Below are positions 49,880 through 60,660 of a DNA stretch of 64,000 nt, one piece after another. The DNA lies in the NCBI RefSeq assembly GCF_040958095.1, contig NC_091175.1, positions 23,110,679 through 23,174,678 of the forward strand, given 5' to 3'. A program made the translations under genes and the position numbers. The notes beneath the pieces are model-generated. The model was not told where the DNA came from. It ran no database searches and saw nothing but the letters and a program-made list of their open reading frames with translations. Source of the stretch: Procambarus clarkii. Lineage: Eukaryota > Arthropoda > Malacostraca > Decapoda > Cambaridae. Position 1 is the first letter of the stretch; each line of letters opens with the position of its first letter.

Positions 49880-51385
49880 GCTAGGTAAGAACAAAGCAGT
49901 TGGCCCGTAGGGGAAAGGAGATACCCACAAGACTGGAATACAAGTCATTAACAAGCACACAAGTACTACACCACACAACAACCGCACTACTACCAGAACT
50001 GGGCGAATCACTACCAAAACAACACACACAAAATGGAAATAACCAATCACAGGTCAGAGTACTGAGATTTTGTGACAAATTCTCGTTCAATCAGCAGATA
50101 ACAAAACGGACTAGGAACGAGAACACACTCGACCTCATATTCACGAACAATGATGAGCTAATCAGAGACATTACTGTCTCAGACACTACGTACTTGGACC
50201 ACAAGCTCATTGAAGTGCAAACTAACATCAATAACGGTAGTAGGCCCAAGAGAAACAACAAGCGAGAAGGGCTATTCAATATATTCAATTTTAATAATAA
50301 AAGGATAGACTGGGAGAAAATAAACAGGGAACTTACAAACATTCACTGGGAAAATGTTCTAGGTAATAAAAATCCTACACAAGGAAAAGCAAAAACCACT
50401 GGATTGTATTGGACCTATTCGTACTAGTGAAGGTTCATATACTGAGGATGACAAAGAAATTAGTGAAATCCTAAAAAAAGCAGTATAAGGACATGTTTAG
50501 CACTCCGATACAAAGCATGAGAGTGGAGGATCCGGACAACTTCTTTATGGGTGATATCCAAACCCCTGTAAATATAACTGATATCAACACGAGTGTGACA
50601 GATTTTGAAAGAGAAATTGACAATGTGCCCATGCATTCAGCCCCGGGTCCAGACTCATGGAATTCAATATTTATAAATAAATGCAAAGTGCCAGTAGCAC
50701 AGGCACTCAGTATAGTGTGGAGGAAGAGCTTGGACACGGGGGAGATACCAGAGGCTCTTAAAGCAGCAGACATAGCTCCTCTACACAAGGGAGGTAGTAA
50801 AGCATTGGCAAAGAATTATAGACCAGTTGCACTAACATCCCACATAATAAAATTATTTGAGAGTGATCAGGAGTCAGGTTACTAGTTTTATAGAGACCAA
50901 TGACCTCCACAATCCAGGCCAACATGGATTTAGAGCAGGAAGATATTGAAATATCTTACAGCTATCTCTCATGTCCTCTACTTGTACAGTACAGCTACTT
51001 GACCATTACGACAAAATCACTGAGATATGAGATAATGATGATACTAACCTCATCTACTCAGACTCCAACCCACTCATATTAAATAATGATGTAAACAATA
51101 AATTAAAAAAAAATTCACTTATTAATGTCAACCAACAAACTCACACTAAACATAGAAAGGACCTACAACATCTTACTTGGGAGCAAATCAACAAATGCAA
51201 TTCATCTACAGTTAGACAATGTTAACATCAGAAATAAAAAAGATGGTAAGTTCCTTGGTCTATACTTAGATCTGCCCGAAACGCTATGAGTGCTAGTTGC
51301 TTTACAAGAATGTATAACTTCAAGTCACTGTACTCTCCCCCAATGTACCTTCTTGTATATAAAGAAAAAATAAATAAATAAACAC
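49880..51385 (+). pseudogene. Degenerate plus-strand LINE with 3' end and (TAAA)n tail
   Basis: 50,060-50,400 reads TRNENTLDLIFTNNDELI, then DHKLIEVQTN, the C-terminal half of an apurinic-type endonuclease. 50,430-50,860 reads YTEDDKEISEILKKQ and, after a frame change, the start of the RT domain (HSAPGPDSWNS, IVWRKSLDTGEIP, APLHKGGSKALAKNYRPVAL). It then breaks near 50,870-50,960, where a TAG and a shift precede remnants of the GFRAG motif. 51,110-51,273 jumps to the late RT region (SKSTNAIHLQLDNVNI, DGKFLGLYLD), so the catalytic core has been deleted. The 3' untranslated end starts at about 51,274 with CTGCCCGAAACGCTATG and finishes in AAATAAATAAATAAA at 51,368-51,382. Clade: jockey/CR1 group by general appearance. 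Confidence 0.8.
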
Positions 51386-51404
51386 ATAATAAATCAATAC
51401 TTAC

Positions 51405-51487
51405 TAAATTTTGTCTATTATGTAGCAAAGAAGCAGGTCTACGGAAGGCTTTTCTGTTGAGTTCGAAGCCCAGATTACTCGTGGTCT
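51405..51487 (-). CDS. Possible internal exon (83 bp), weak
   Basis: The acceptor CTTAACTTATTTCAG precedes 51,487 and the donor GTAAGT follows 51,405 on the minus strand. One frame (two leading bases) is open and reads TTSNLGFELNRKAFRRPASL. A second frame is open too, so coding is not proven. It lies about 20 bp from the tail of the LINE at 49,880-51,385. It may belong to the same gene as the exons at 48.2-48.8 kb, but the phases do not join directly. Confidence 0.25.
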
Positions 51488-51554
51488 CTGAAATAAGTTA
51501 AGATTATAAGTATAAAATTTATAAAACCAAATAATAAATCCGGTATTGCTCAAT

Positions 51555-52215
51555 TTCAGATGCAGACGTACTGAATGATATATCAGACTGTCAGCATGGT
51601 ATTCGATCTGGAAGGTCCAGTGTAACGAATTTACTCAGTTTCTATGATCGAGCCACAGAGATCTATAAAGAATTCTGATCAAGAAAGAGATCTAGGGGTG
51701 GTTTTAGATAGAAAAATATAACCTGAGGATCATATTAAGAACATTGTGCGAGGGGCCTATGCTACACTTTCTAACTTTAGAATTGCTTTTAAATACATAG
51801 GTCAAAAAGTTTTAAAAGTTCCAGAAGAGCAGCCCAGTGTGTCCCCAAAGAAAGCTCTCCCAGAAAAATGGATTAATAATAAAGTGACTTTGCAAAGGAA
51901 GAATTTGAGTTAAAACTAACGTAGAAATATGACCAAACCTAACCTACCCTGATAATTTTGGCAAACCCAATAGCTGATAGTACATGATAGATTTTAGAGC
52001 GGGAAGATCATGACTCTCACAGTTACTTGACTTCTATGACAAACCATGAAAATTACCTCTGCTGAAGAAATTGAAAAACTGCGATAAATAAAGTTAATAA
52101 AGTTTTTAACTGGGCAGGAGAAAATAACATGATGTATGTTTAACAGTGATAATTTCCAAATACTAAGGTGCAGTCAAAATAAAGAAATCAAACATTATAC
52201 AGGCAACCTAGTTTA
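51555..52215 (+). pseudogene. Scrambled LINE reverse-transcriptase remnants
   Basis: 51,570-51,660 reads SDCQHGIRSGRSSVTNLLSF (the RT GFRxGrS motif region). This is fused to 51,680-51,800, which reads DQERDLGVVLDRKI and RGAYATLSNFRIAFKYIG, the region after RT motif C. 51,975-52,040 carries a second, stop-ridden copy of the GFRAGRS region, and 52,090-52,200 reads NKVFNWAGENNMM and FQILR. Large internal deletions and stops mark these as fossils of one or two LINE copies on the plus strand. Confidence 0.65.
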
Positions 52216-52269
52216 GATCCAAACTAAACCTCTTATCAAGTATCTATGGCAATCATCACTTTAATGATC

Positions 52270-52460
52270 AAAATTGCAGATTTTATACTATAAACATCAG
52301 ATGTCCAGAGTTGTTCAACATCCTCCCAGCGAGTATAAGAAATATTGCCGGAACAACCATGGACATCTTCAAGAGAAAACTAGATTGTTTTCTAAATTAA
52401 ATGCCGGACCAACTGGGCTCACGGACCAACCGGGCCAACTTAAATTTATCTGTTGATTAA
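52270..52460 (+). pseudogene. LINE polymerase C-terminus, 5' part of a copy split by a MITE
   Basis: The sequence reads RCPELFNILPASIRNIAG and TMDIFKRKLDCFLN, then GLTDQPGQLKFIC and a TGA at 52,453-52,455. This is the same conserved tail seen in the LINE fragment at 36,021. It ends at the TTAA (52,457-52,460) that borders the inserted piggyBac-like element. Its own 3' untranslated end resumes at 53,083. Confidence 0.75.
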
Positions 52461-53078
52461 CCCTTGTGTTGCTCAGGGCTAATTAGCATTTGTCACCCAC
52501 AGGTGCATACCAAAAAAAAAAAAATTATTTTTTCTTCTTAATCTGTTAATTTGTGTTCTCTGTTCATGGGAAAAATAATAAAAAAATCGTGAGTCTAGTG
52601 AGTCCAGACAGTAAATCGTGGTTACACAGTCAGCAGACCATGCTACCTCCCTCCCCACCAAGATTACTCCTCCCACTATAGCGCTAATTATCACAACAAT
52701 CCTGCTATTATCAGAATCCTGGTAATTTTTACAGTCAGGGGTCTTCTGTAATAATATCAAAGCTAAATAATAGCATGAACATGTATATTATGGCACTTTT
52801 AGGCGATGCTGTGGTCACAAGCTGAACAGCAGTGCTGTGAGCTCATGCTGCATGTGTCAGGCTTGGTGGCTCACTCAATACTGAGACCCTCACACCCGGG
52901 AATTTGGCCCACGATTTAAAAAAAGGCGTCTGTTTACAAGAGCCCTGATGAAGGTGAGGTGAACCCCGTGTATCCGCAGGCCGTTTAAATCTTGCGTAGT
53001 ACTCCAATACATCATATGAAGGGATACACAATTTATAGCAAGTCACTCAACCCATCATATGATTGCGCAACTTAAGGG
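52461..53078. mobile_element. piggyBac-like MITE, 618 bp, flanked by TTAA
   Basis: The element starts CCCTTGTGTTGC and ends, read in reverse, CCCTTAAGTTGC, so 10 of 12 terminal bases are inverted copies. Both ends are flanked by TTAA (52,457-52,460 and 53,079-53,082). TTAA target duplication with CCC-starting ends is the mark of the piggyBac superfamily. There is no transposase, so the element is non-autonomous. The flanks are two halves of one LINE 3' end, which gives independent support for the exact boundaries. Confidence 0.82.
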
Positions 53079-53082
53079 TTAA

Positions 53083-53176
53083 GGACCTGCCCAAAGCCAT
53101 ATGGGTGTTAATTGCTTTACAAGAATTTAAAAATATTAATGCTATGTACTCTCATAAACCTAATGTACCATCTTGT
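53083..53176 (+). mobile_element. LINE 3' untranslated end, 3' part of the split copy
   Basis: GGACCTGCCCAAAGCCATATGG, then GCTTTACAAGAAT, TGTACTCTC and AATGTACCATCTTG parallel the 3' end at 51,272-51,360 (CTGCCCGAAACGCTATG, GCTTTACAAGAATGTA, TGTACTCTC, AATGTACCTTCTTG). Removing the MITE and one TTAA joins this directly to the coding remnant at 52,270-52,460. It runs into the (GT)n tract. Confidence 0.75.
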
Positions 53177-53218
53177 GTGTGTGTGTGTGTGTGTGAGTGT
53201 GTGTGTGTGTGTGTGTGT
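53177..53218. repeat. (GT)n microsatellite at the 3' end of LINE B
   Basis: A (TG)n run with one GAG interruption lies directly against ACTCACCTATATACTCACCT, the minus-strand 3' terminus of the LINE at 53,219-55,978. In the element's own orientation it is an (AC)n tail. Confidence 0.95.
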
Positions 53219-55975
53219 ACTCACCTATATACTCACCTATATGTGCTTGCAGGATCGAGCATTGACTCTTGGATCCCGCCTTTCTAGCTATCGGTTGTTT
53301 ACAGCAATGACTCCTGTCCCATTTCCCTATCATACCTAGTTTTAAAAGTATGAATAGTATTTGCTTCCACAACCTGTTCCCCAAGTGCATTCCATTTTTC
53401 TACTACTCTCACGCTAAAAGAAAACTTCCTAACATCTCTGTGACTCATCTGAGTTTCCAGTTTCCACCCATGTCCCCTCGTTCTGTTATTATTACGTGTG
53501 AACATTTCATCTATTTCCACTTTGTCAATTCCCCTGAGTATTTTATATGTCCCTATCATATCTCCTCTCTCCCTTCTTTTCTCTAGTGTCGTAAGGTTCA
53601 GTTCCTTCAGCCGCTCTTCATATCCCATCCCTCGTAGCTCTGGGACAAGCCTCGTCGCAAACCTCTGAACCTTCTCCAGTTTCTTTATGTGTTTCTTCAG
53701 GTGGGGGCTCCATGATGGCGCGGCATACTCTAAGACGGGTCTCACGTAGGCAGTGTAAAGCGCCCTAAAAGCTTCCTCATTTAGGTTTCTGAATGAAGTT
53801 CTAATTTTCGCCAGTGTAGAGTACGCTGCTGTCGTTATCCTATTTATATGTGCCTTAGGAGTTAGATTAGGTGTCACATCCACTCCCAGGTCTCTTTCTC
53901 GAATCGTTACAGGTAGGCTGTTCCCCTTCATTGTGTACTGTCCCTTTGGTCTCCTGTCACCTGATCCCATTTCCATAACTTTACATTTACTTGTGTTAAA
54001 CTCCAGTAGCCATTTCCCTGACCATCTCTGCAGCCTGTTTAAGTCCTCTTGGAGGATCCTACAATCCTCGTCTGTCACAACTCTTCTCATTAATTTTGCG
54101 TCATCTGCAAACATTGACATGTATGATTCCACTCCTGTAAACATATCATTTACGTAAATTAGAAAGAGGATTGGTCCCAGCACCGATCCTTGAGGTACTC
54201 CACTTGTTACTGTTCGCCAGTCCGACTTTTCGCCCCTTACCATTACCCTCTGGCTCCTTCCTGTTAGGTAGTTCTTCACCCATACTAGGGCCTTTCCGCT
54301 TACTCCTGCCTGCCTCTCAAGTTTGTATAGCAGTCTCATGTGCGGTACCGTATCAAAGGCCTTTTGGCAGTCAAGAAATATGCAGTCTGCCCAGCCTTCT
54401 CTGTCCTGCCTTATCCTTGTTACTTTATCATAGAATTCTAAAAGGTTTGTTAGGCATGATTTCCCTGTCCAGAACCCATGTTGGTGCTTGTTTACAAACC
54501 CAATGCTCTCCAGGTGCTCAACAAGTCTTAGCCTAATTATTCTTTCAAGTATTTTGCAGGGGATGCTTGTCAGTGATACGGGTCTGTAGTTAAGTGCCTC
54601 CTCCCTATCACCCTTTTTGAAAATCGGTACGACATTTGCCTCCTTCCAGCAACTGGGCAATTCTCCCGACATAAGTGACTCATTAAAGATCATTGCCAGA
54701 GGCACGCTGAGAGCCTGCGCTGCCTCTTTGAGTATCCACGGTGATACTTTGTCTGGTCCAACAGCTTTATTTGCATCCAGTGTTGTCAACTGTTTCATTA
54801 CATCCTCTGCTGTCACCTCTATATCCGATAGTCTTTCATCTTGGGTAATCTATTCTAACAATGGGAGCTGCTCAGGCTCGGTTGTGAACACTCCATGGAA
54901 TTTTGCATTCAGTACCTCGCAGATTTCCTTGTCGCTTTCTGTATATGCCCCTTCTGTTTTCCTCAGTCTTGTCACTTGGTCATTTACCGACATCTTCCTT
55001 CTTATATGGCTATGTAGTAATTTTGGTTGCTTTTTCGCTTTGACTGCAATATCGTTCTCATAATTCCTTTCCGACACTCGTCTTATGTTAATGTAATCAT
55101 TCCTAGCTCTGTTACATCTAATCCTGTTGTCCTCTGTCCTTTGTCTTCTGTACTTCCTCCACTCCCTCCTGCTTCTCACCTTTGCTTCCTGACACTGTCT
55201 ATTAAACCATGGGTTATTATATTCCCTCCTGCTTTTTTCCTTTATTGTTGGAATAAATCTATCTTCAGCCTCCTTGCATTTCAATATGACTTGGTTCATC
55301 ATACCTTGCACTGTTTTTCCTCTTAGTTCTTCCTCCCACTGCACTTCTCCCAGGTAGTCCCTTATCCTTCTGTAGTCCCCTTTTCTGTAATCAAGTCTCC
55401 TTTCCCGGACCTCTTGTCCTTTGGTCACAATTTTAAGCTCCATCATGTAGTCAAAGACTAGGACACAATGGTCACTAGCTCCTAGTGGTATTTCATGTTC
55501 CAACTGCTCGATGTCTTCTACATTCTGAGTGATAATGAGATCTAATAGGCTGGGCGTATCCCCTCCTCTTTCCCTAGTATCTTCTTTCACATGCTGTGTT
55601 AGGAAATTCCTGTCAATAACGTCTACCAGCTTCGCTCCCCAGGTCTCCTCCCCGCCATGGGGATTCCTCGTTTCCCAATTTATCTCTCCGTGATTTAGGT
55701 CCCCCATGACCAGCAGCTTCGCTCTCATTCTATGCGCTAAAGTTGCTGCCCTCTGCAGTTCATCCATACATGTCTTGTTGCTGTCCTCGTACTCCTGCCT
55801 GGGCCTTCTACTCTTTGGTGGGGGATTGTAGAGTATCAAGATTACAATCTTCTTCCCATCCACTGTCAGAGTTCCATGTATGAAGCTTGTGCTTTCATTG
55901 GTACCCGGATTTTCCAGCTCATCAAACTTCCATTTCCGCTTTATTAGTAGTGTCACTCCTCCTCCCTGTCTCTGG

Positions 55976-55978
<3 letters not shown>
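53219..55978 (-). pseudogene. Nearly intact LINE (CR1/jockey group): endonuclease plus reverse transcriptase, one stop codon
   Basis: One frame on the minus strand runs from about 55,978 to the TAA/TAG at 53,301-53,299, about 890 codons, broken by a single TAG at 54,852-54,850. The first part is an apurinic-type endonuclease lacking its N-terminus: it enters at QGGGVTLLIKRKW and keeps MGDLNHGEINW (the GDxN motif) and LGASDHCVLVF (the SDH motif). The second part is the RT: NYRPVSLTSIPCKILER, HGFWTGKSCLTNLL, FLDCQKAFDTVPH (motif A), GVPQGSVLGPILF (motif B) and SMFADDAKLM (motif C, near residue 237 after the ATG at 54,816). A C-terminal thumb follows, with YAAPSWSPHLKKHIKKLEKV. An 80-bp 3' untranslated end finishes with two TAGGTGAGTA motifs and an (AC)n tail. 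The frame reads through the upstream (AC)n, so apparent His-Thr residues at its start are not part of the element. Conserved motifs and the lack of frameshifts suggest a young copy. Confidence 0.92.

Positions 55979-56007
<29 letters not shown>
55979..56007. repeat. (GT)n microsatellite between two LINE copies
   Basis: About 14 GT units separate the truncated 5' end of LINE B from ACTCACCTAATTGTACTCACC, the 3' end of a further copy of the same family. Confidence 0.95.
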
Positions 56008-56526
<519 letters not shown>

Positions 56527-58020
56527 TATTATTTTTTTATTTATTTTTTTATTTGATTTTATTGCAATGCTACAGTTTACAGAAAACACACACTTATACA
56601 ACAATATACCAATCAGTGTTCGAAGACCTCGTCCAGCTCCTCGGGGGTCGGGTGCGTACCCAAGATACAGCACGCATTTCCCCTCTGAACAGCGACACTG
56701 AGGCGCTGAAACATAAAACTGGCCGCTCTTGGGTCTCTAGTCTTCCTAATGAGTTCCTCGCCCAGCTCCTTCAGGAACTTAAGTGCACATTTACCCCAGG
56801 CGCCAGAGTCTCAGAGCCTATTGGCACGAACCTGTAACAACGTTCTAGGTCCCTGTACTTGTTAGTTTTCTGGGTCTCCCTGAAGGTGGCCGCCCCGCCT
56901 CCCTCAGCTGCGCTGTAAGGTAGATAGGTATCAGCCAATGTGGATGCACACGTGTAGTCCCACACGACCTGTTTACCTTCCCTCCACGGCTGCAGGGTGA
57001 CTCCATCTGGGCGTTTTTGGCTGTTGTCAGGTCTGCACAACTGAGGTTCCCTTTGTGCTGGGCATCCAGCTGAAGCCAAACTTCTCTTGATGATGTCATT
57101 GACTGCTTCATGTCTGGCAATCTTTCCCTGTGTCTTTCGACAGATGAGACCATGGCTGCCGTATTGGTCTGCCCGTGCATGGCCGCAAATACACCGGTGC
57201 TCGGTGGAGATAGGGGCGGCAAGGCGCAGAGCAACACCAATACTTAGGGTCCGATGGTCCAGGCGGGTGCCCAAGGCGGAATTAGGGACTGCCAACAGGA
57301 AGTCCCCGGCATGGGGAGCTTGCACAGCTAGAAGACGCGCTTTGTCCTTCCTGGAAGCTGCCTCCAGCAATGATGTGGCGATGTTCTCCACTATGGGGCT
57401 ATCCCATTTGGACTGTTTGCAGTCATTTGGAAAAGTCGGTCGAGGATGAGAGTTGACGAGAGTGTCCCACTGACCGGCTCCTTCCGCGAATTTGGGATCA
57501 TGAATCCCAATGGAGTCTCTTAGGTGTTCCGGTAATATTTCCTTGACTAATTCACCTGTTGCACTGGTCGAAGATAAGAATGCTGGCAATGCTAACTGTG
57601 TCGCCTTGCGAATACCTATTCCCCCGAGTCTAACTGGGAGCGTTGCTTGGTGCCATTGGTCATCTTGCAGGGAGAGGTTTAACACTTTCACGGTTATTGA
57701 CCTTAGGAGTGTGTCATATTCTGTTAATTTTGGGCTGTCGAAGGAAGGAGCACACCTTAGGAAATAGGTCAGTCTGGGCAAAGCCAGGCACCTTGTGAGA
57801 AGGTACAAAGCATCGTGGGCGTCCAAAGCCCCTATTCTTCCCTCCATCCTCCTCAGGTCGTTCAGCTTTTCTTCGAGGACTACCTCAATGGCCCTCGAGC
57901 CCAGAGGTGCCCCTAGCAGCACACTGTCGGTGGGAGCGATCACTTGGGCTCCTGGCAATATGGTTCGCACTGCATCTATGGTTGGTTGGCTAGATGAGAT
58001 GATTTCACACTTTAATGGGT
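56527..58020 (-). pseudogene. LINE C-terminal region with zinc knuckle and probable restriction-like endonuclease
   Basis: The minus-strand frame enters at about 58,017 (NPLKCEIISS, after a (TA)n tract) and is open to about 56,800. A one-base shift there moves the frame, which continues (IRKTRDPRAASFMFQRLSV, AVQRGNACCILGTHPTPEEL) to a TGA at 56,615-56,613. The visible protein is the part after the polymerase core. It has RLTYFLRCAPSF and LPVRLGGIGIRKATQLALPA in the thumb region. These are followed by a cysteine/histidine cluster, CICGHARADQYGSHGLICRK with a following RHEAVNDIIKRSL. Then comes RPDGVTLQPW, with DYTCASTLADTYL 17 residues on, a PD-(x)n-D arrangement as in the restriction-like endonucleases of R2/NeSL-type LINEs. 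RT motifs A-C are missing by 5' truncation. The 3' end has AATAAA and an A/T-rich tail at 56,527-56,560. Confidence 0.75.
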
Positions 58021-58025
58021 TTAGA

Positions 58026-58045
58026 TATATATATATATATATATT
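58026..58045. repeat. (TA)n tract at a retroelement junction
   Basis: About nine TA units lie between the truncated LINE (left) and the 3' end of the Penelope-like element (right). Confidence 0.9.
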
Positions 58046-58852
58046 ACTAAATATGACCGAAAAAGTAAGATTAATAATTCTAACACGAATTTTCTCGATC
58101 TTTCGTACATTTCTTTTCACTGTTGGTGGTAATTCAAAAATCAATTCTCCAAAATTCATTTTTATTTCTAGTCTGACGCGACACTTGAGCGCGTTTCATA
58201 AAACTTATTACATTTTCAAAGACTTTAGTTTACACATACACAACTGAATAGAACTTACACATCTCTGATTTGTATATATCTACATTTGAGTGAGGTGGAT
58301 GGGGTGAGGTGGCATTAATAGGGTATTAATTTCATCAACACAAGACAGAACACGAAATAATGGGTATTGAATGGAAGTGATTGTAGAAAGCCTATTGGTC
58401 CATATTTCTTGATGCTTCTATATTGGAGCGGAGTCTTGAGGTGGGTAGAATATAGTTGTGCATTAATTGGCTGTTGATTGCTGGTGTTGACTTTTTAATG
58501 TGTAGTGCCTCGCAAACGTCAAGCCGCCTGCTTTCGCTGTATCTATCGATGATTTCTGTGTTGTTTACTAGGATTTCTCTGGCGATGGTTTGGTTGTGGG
58601 AAGAGATTATATGTTCCTTAATGGAGCCCTGTTGCTTATGCATCGTTAAACGCCTAGAAAGAGATGTTGTTGTCTTGCCTATATACTGGGTTTTTTGGAG
58701 CTTACAGTCCCCAAGAGGGCATTTGAAGGCATAGACGACGTTGGTCTCTTTTAAAGAGTTTTGCTTTGTGTCTGGAGAGTTTCTCATGAGTAGGCTGGCC
58801 GTTTTTCTGGTTTTATAGTAAATCGTCAGTTGTATCCTCTGATTTTTGTAAT
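58046..58852 (-). pseudogene. Penelope-like element, 3' part with GIY-YIG endonuclease domain
   Basis: A minus-strand frame ending at 58,392 reads IYYKTRKTASLLMRN and then the GIY-YIG domain: VVYAFKCPLGDC, QYIGKTTTSLSRRLTMHKQQ, IKEHIISSHN and RRLDVCEALHIKKSTPAINS. The Tyr of VVYAF and of YIG, the Arg of SRRL, the Glu of CEALHI and the Asn of AINS correspond to the domain's conserved positions. C-x4-C before YIG and H-x4-H after it form the CCHH finger known from Penelope-like elements. The reverse transcriptase that should precede it is absent. About 345 bp of 3' untranslated sequence ends at AAATATGACCGAAAAAGTAA near 58,050, next to (TA)n. The upstream end is cut at about 58,852 by the MITE, so the ORF start at 59,000 is an artefact of reading through it. 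Confidence 0.85.
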
Positions 58853-59414
58853 CTGTTCCCAGAGACGGGTTGCAACTCGAAAATTCATAGTTCGAAACGA
58901 ATTTCCCATAAGAAATAATGTAAATAGAATTAATCCATTCCACACCATCCCCCCCAAAAAAAAATATTAGCTTAAATATACAGTTTATACCAAATACCAC
59001 TGTTTCTTGTTCTAGTTACAAATACAGTTTGTATATCTCATAACATTTATTGAGGACTCTTATTGGCATATGGAAGACATACGGGACCTTCTCTACTACT
59101 GTCTCAACCAACTAACATTCTCTATTGCCTCTATTCACAACTATTTTCTTAGGTTGAAACTTAATATAGATTTTCTTGCAGCTCATGACGTGATAGATAT
59201 AATAATTACTTTTATGTTAAGAACAAAAAAAAACAAAAAAAGCACAAAAACAATGAAATTCCTTATAAGTGCATTAGGCGGCTTTTTGGTTGATGCACAA
59301 AGTCGCTCGCTAGTAGAGGTAAAGGTTACAAGTCGAGTCAAATTTTTCGACGAACTTGGGATCGTAATTCGAAAAATTCGTAGTTAGGGACTGTCGTAAG
59401 TCAAGGTGTCACTG
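58853..59414. mobile_element. Second Tigger/pogo-like MITE copy
   Basis: It aligns with 44,330-44,875 along its length: CTGTTCCCAGAGACGGG, AATAGAATTAATCCATTCC, GGCATATGGAAGACATACG, CTCATGACGTGATAGAT and CAAAGTCGCTCGCTAGT. The right end reads, in reverse, CAGTGACACCTTGACTTACGA and is followed by TA (59,415-59,416). The left inverted repeat is unclear; the element may start at CAGTTGTATCC (58,827), but that sequence also reads as Penelope-like coding sequence. Non-autonomous. Confidence 0.7.
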
Positions 59415-60134
59415 TACTAGAATTATGATTACTGCTCGGCGATAAGTGACACTGTGGAAATTTTAATTACCTGTTGATGTAGACTTCTTTAACAATTGGT
59501 CGCGTACCCATTCAGACTGATTTTTTTTAGCATATGATGATAAGTTTTTTGCTTGCATCATTTATCACACTTCCGATCCCTAAGCTTCTCAATAACCAGG
59601 GTAGACAACATGTTCCTAACGATTGTTTTACTTTGTATAACTTAATGAATGTTAGTAGGAGTACGGCTGATACATTTGTATATATATAACTTTGGAACTG
59701 CAAAATGAAATTAATGTATTAATAATATAAAATAATAAATAATGATATTCCTCAATTTCACGGTAAATAATAGAATGAATGTAGTTAGCTTCCATTGAGC
59801 TGCTTTGTATATTGTCTTTTTGAATTATAAAATAAAATATCCAAGTTTTTTGTTTGTTTTTACAATCATCTCTAATAATTACACATTAATCCTGTTAATC
59901 TCTTCATATTTAATATAATCTGTGTGATTGTGATATATTTATTTATTTATATATAGAACATGAATTATATTATATATGTATTTTTTTTATTTAAAACATT
60001 GGTTCTTAACCACACTAACATCATTTAAGTCAGAAGTACATTGTAGTACAATAAAATTTTAAATCACAAACTCGTTGATTAGCCTTTGCCTTGTATACTA
60101 TTCAACCCTCTCTAACTTTCTCATCTACCAACTT
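59415..60134. other. AT-rich DNA, nothing recognised
   Basis: High A+T with short ATATAT runs (59,935-59,975) and no supported gene, RNA or mobile-element end. Confidence 0.5.
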
Positions 60135-60660
60135 CCAAACTATAAAAACATGTTAATGACAGTAATTATACATATCTAAGAGATCTGAGAAAACAACTAA
60201 CACTATTTCGTCACAACTCTTTTTTTTTCTTCTTTGTGATGCGTTTCTATACTTACAGGAGGAACTGATCAATAATATTTGTTTATGTTTCTTTGATGTT
60301 TCATAATGGAGTATATTACCCAGCATAAATCTCGATTCTTCATACTTAACGTTAGTGGATTTACAATGGTTATTGAATTGTAACAGCAGTGATTCTCGTT
60401 TTCATTGGATAACACGTTTCTAAATGTGATTATTGAAATCTCTTTCCTGTTTTCCCGACCATCCCCTTCACTGACCATAGAATCTAGCTTAAGCACCAAA
60501 ACATCAAAAGAAAAAGAATCACTATAGACAATGAACGAACAGCATTTACAATGTGTAGCAAATCTAAAACTGTAAGGAGAGAAATGATATGTTGAACTAG
60601 TACCCATCATGGTGGCCTGAGAGGTGTTACTTAAACCAACATTTGAGAACACACAGACTT
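60135..60660 (-). pseudogene. Decayed spliced gene family, copy 4 upstream exons (reverse)
   Basis: In the minus orientation this segment matches 42,925-43,330, at about 80% by eye. 60,540-60,400 reads SFSFDVLVLKLDSM and EISIITFRNVLSN, parallel to SFSVDVLVL and DISIITFR in the other copy. After a frame change, 60,340-60,257 reads EESRFMLGNILHYETSKKHK and ILLISSS, an open exon ending at TCCTCCT followed by the donor GTAAGTAT (60,256-60,249). The same donor occurs at 43,218. The intron also matches (GAAGAAAAAAAAAGAGTTGTGACG). The next exon is cut off near 60,130. Frame shifts at about 60,370 make it a pseudogene. Confidence 0.62.

Noticed and set aside
53933..55326. Plus-strand ORFs opposite the LINE at 53.2-56 kb
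   Set aside because: Antisense shadows of the reverse transcriptase and endonuclease frames, which carry the recognised motifs.
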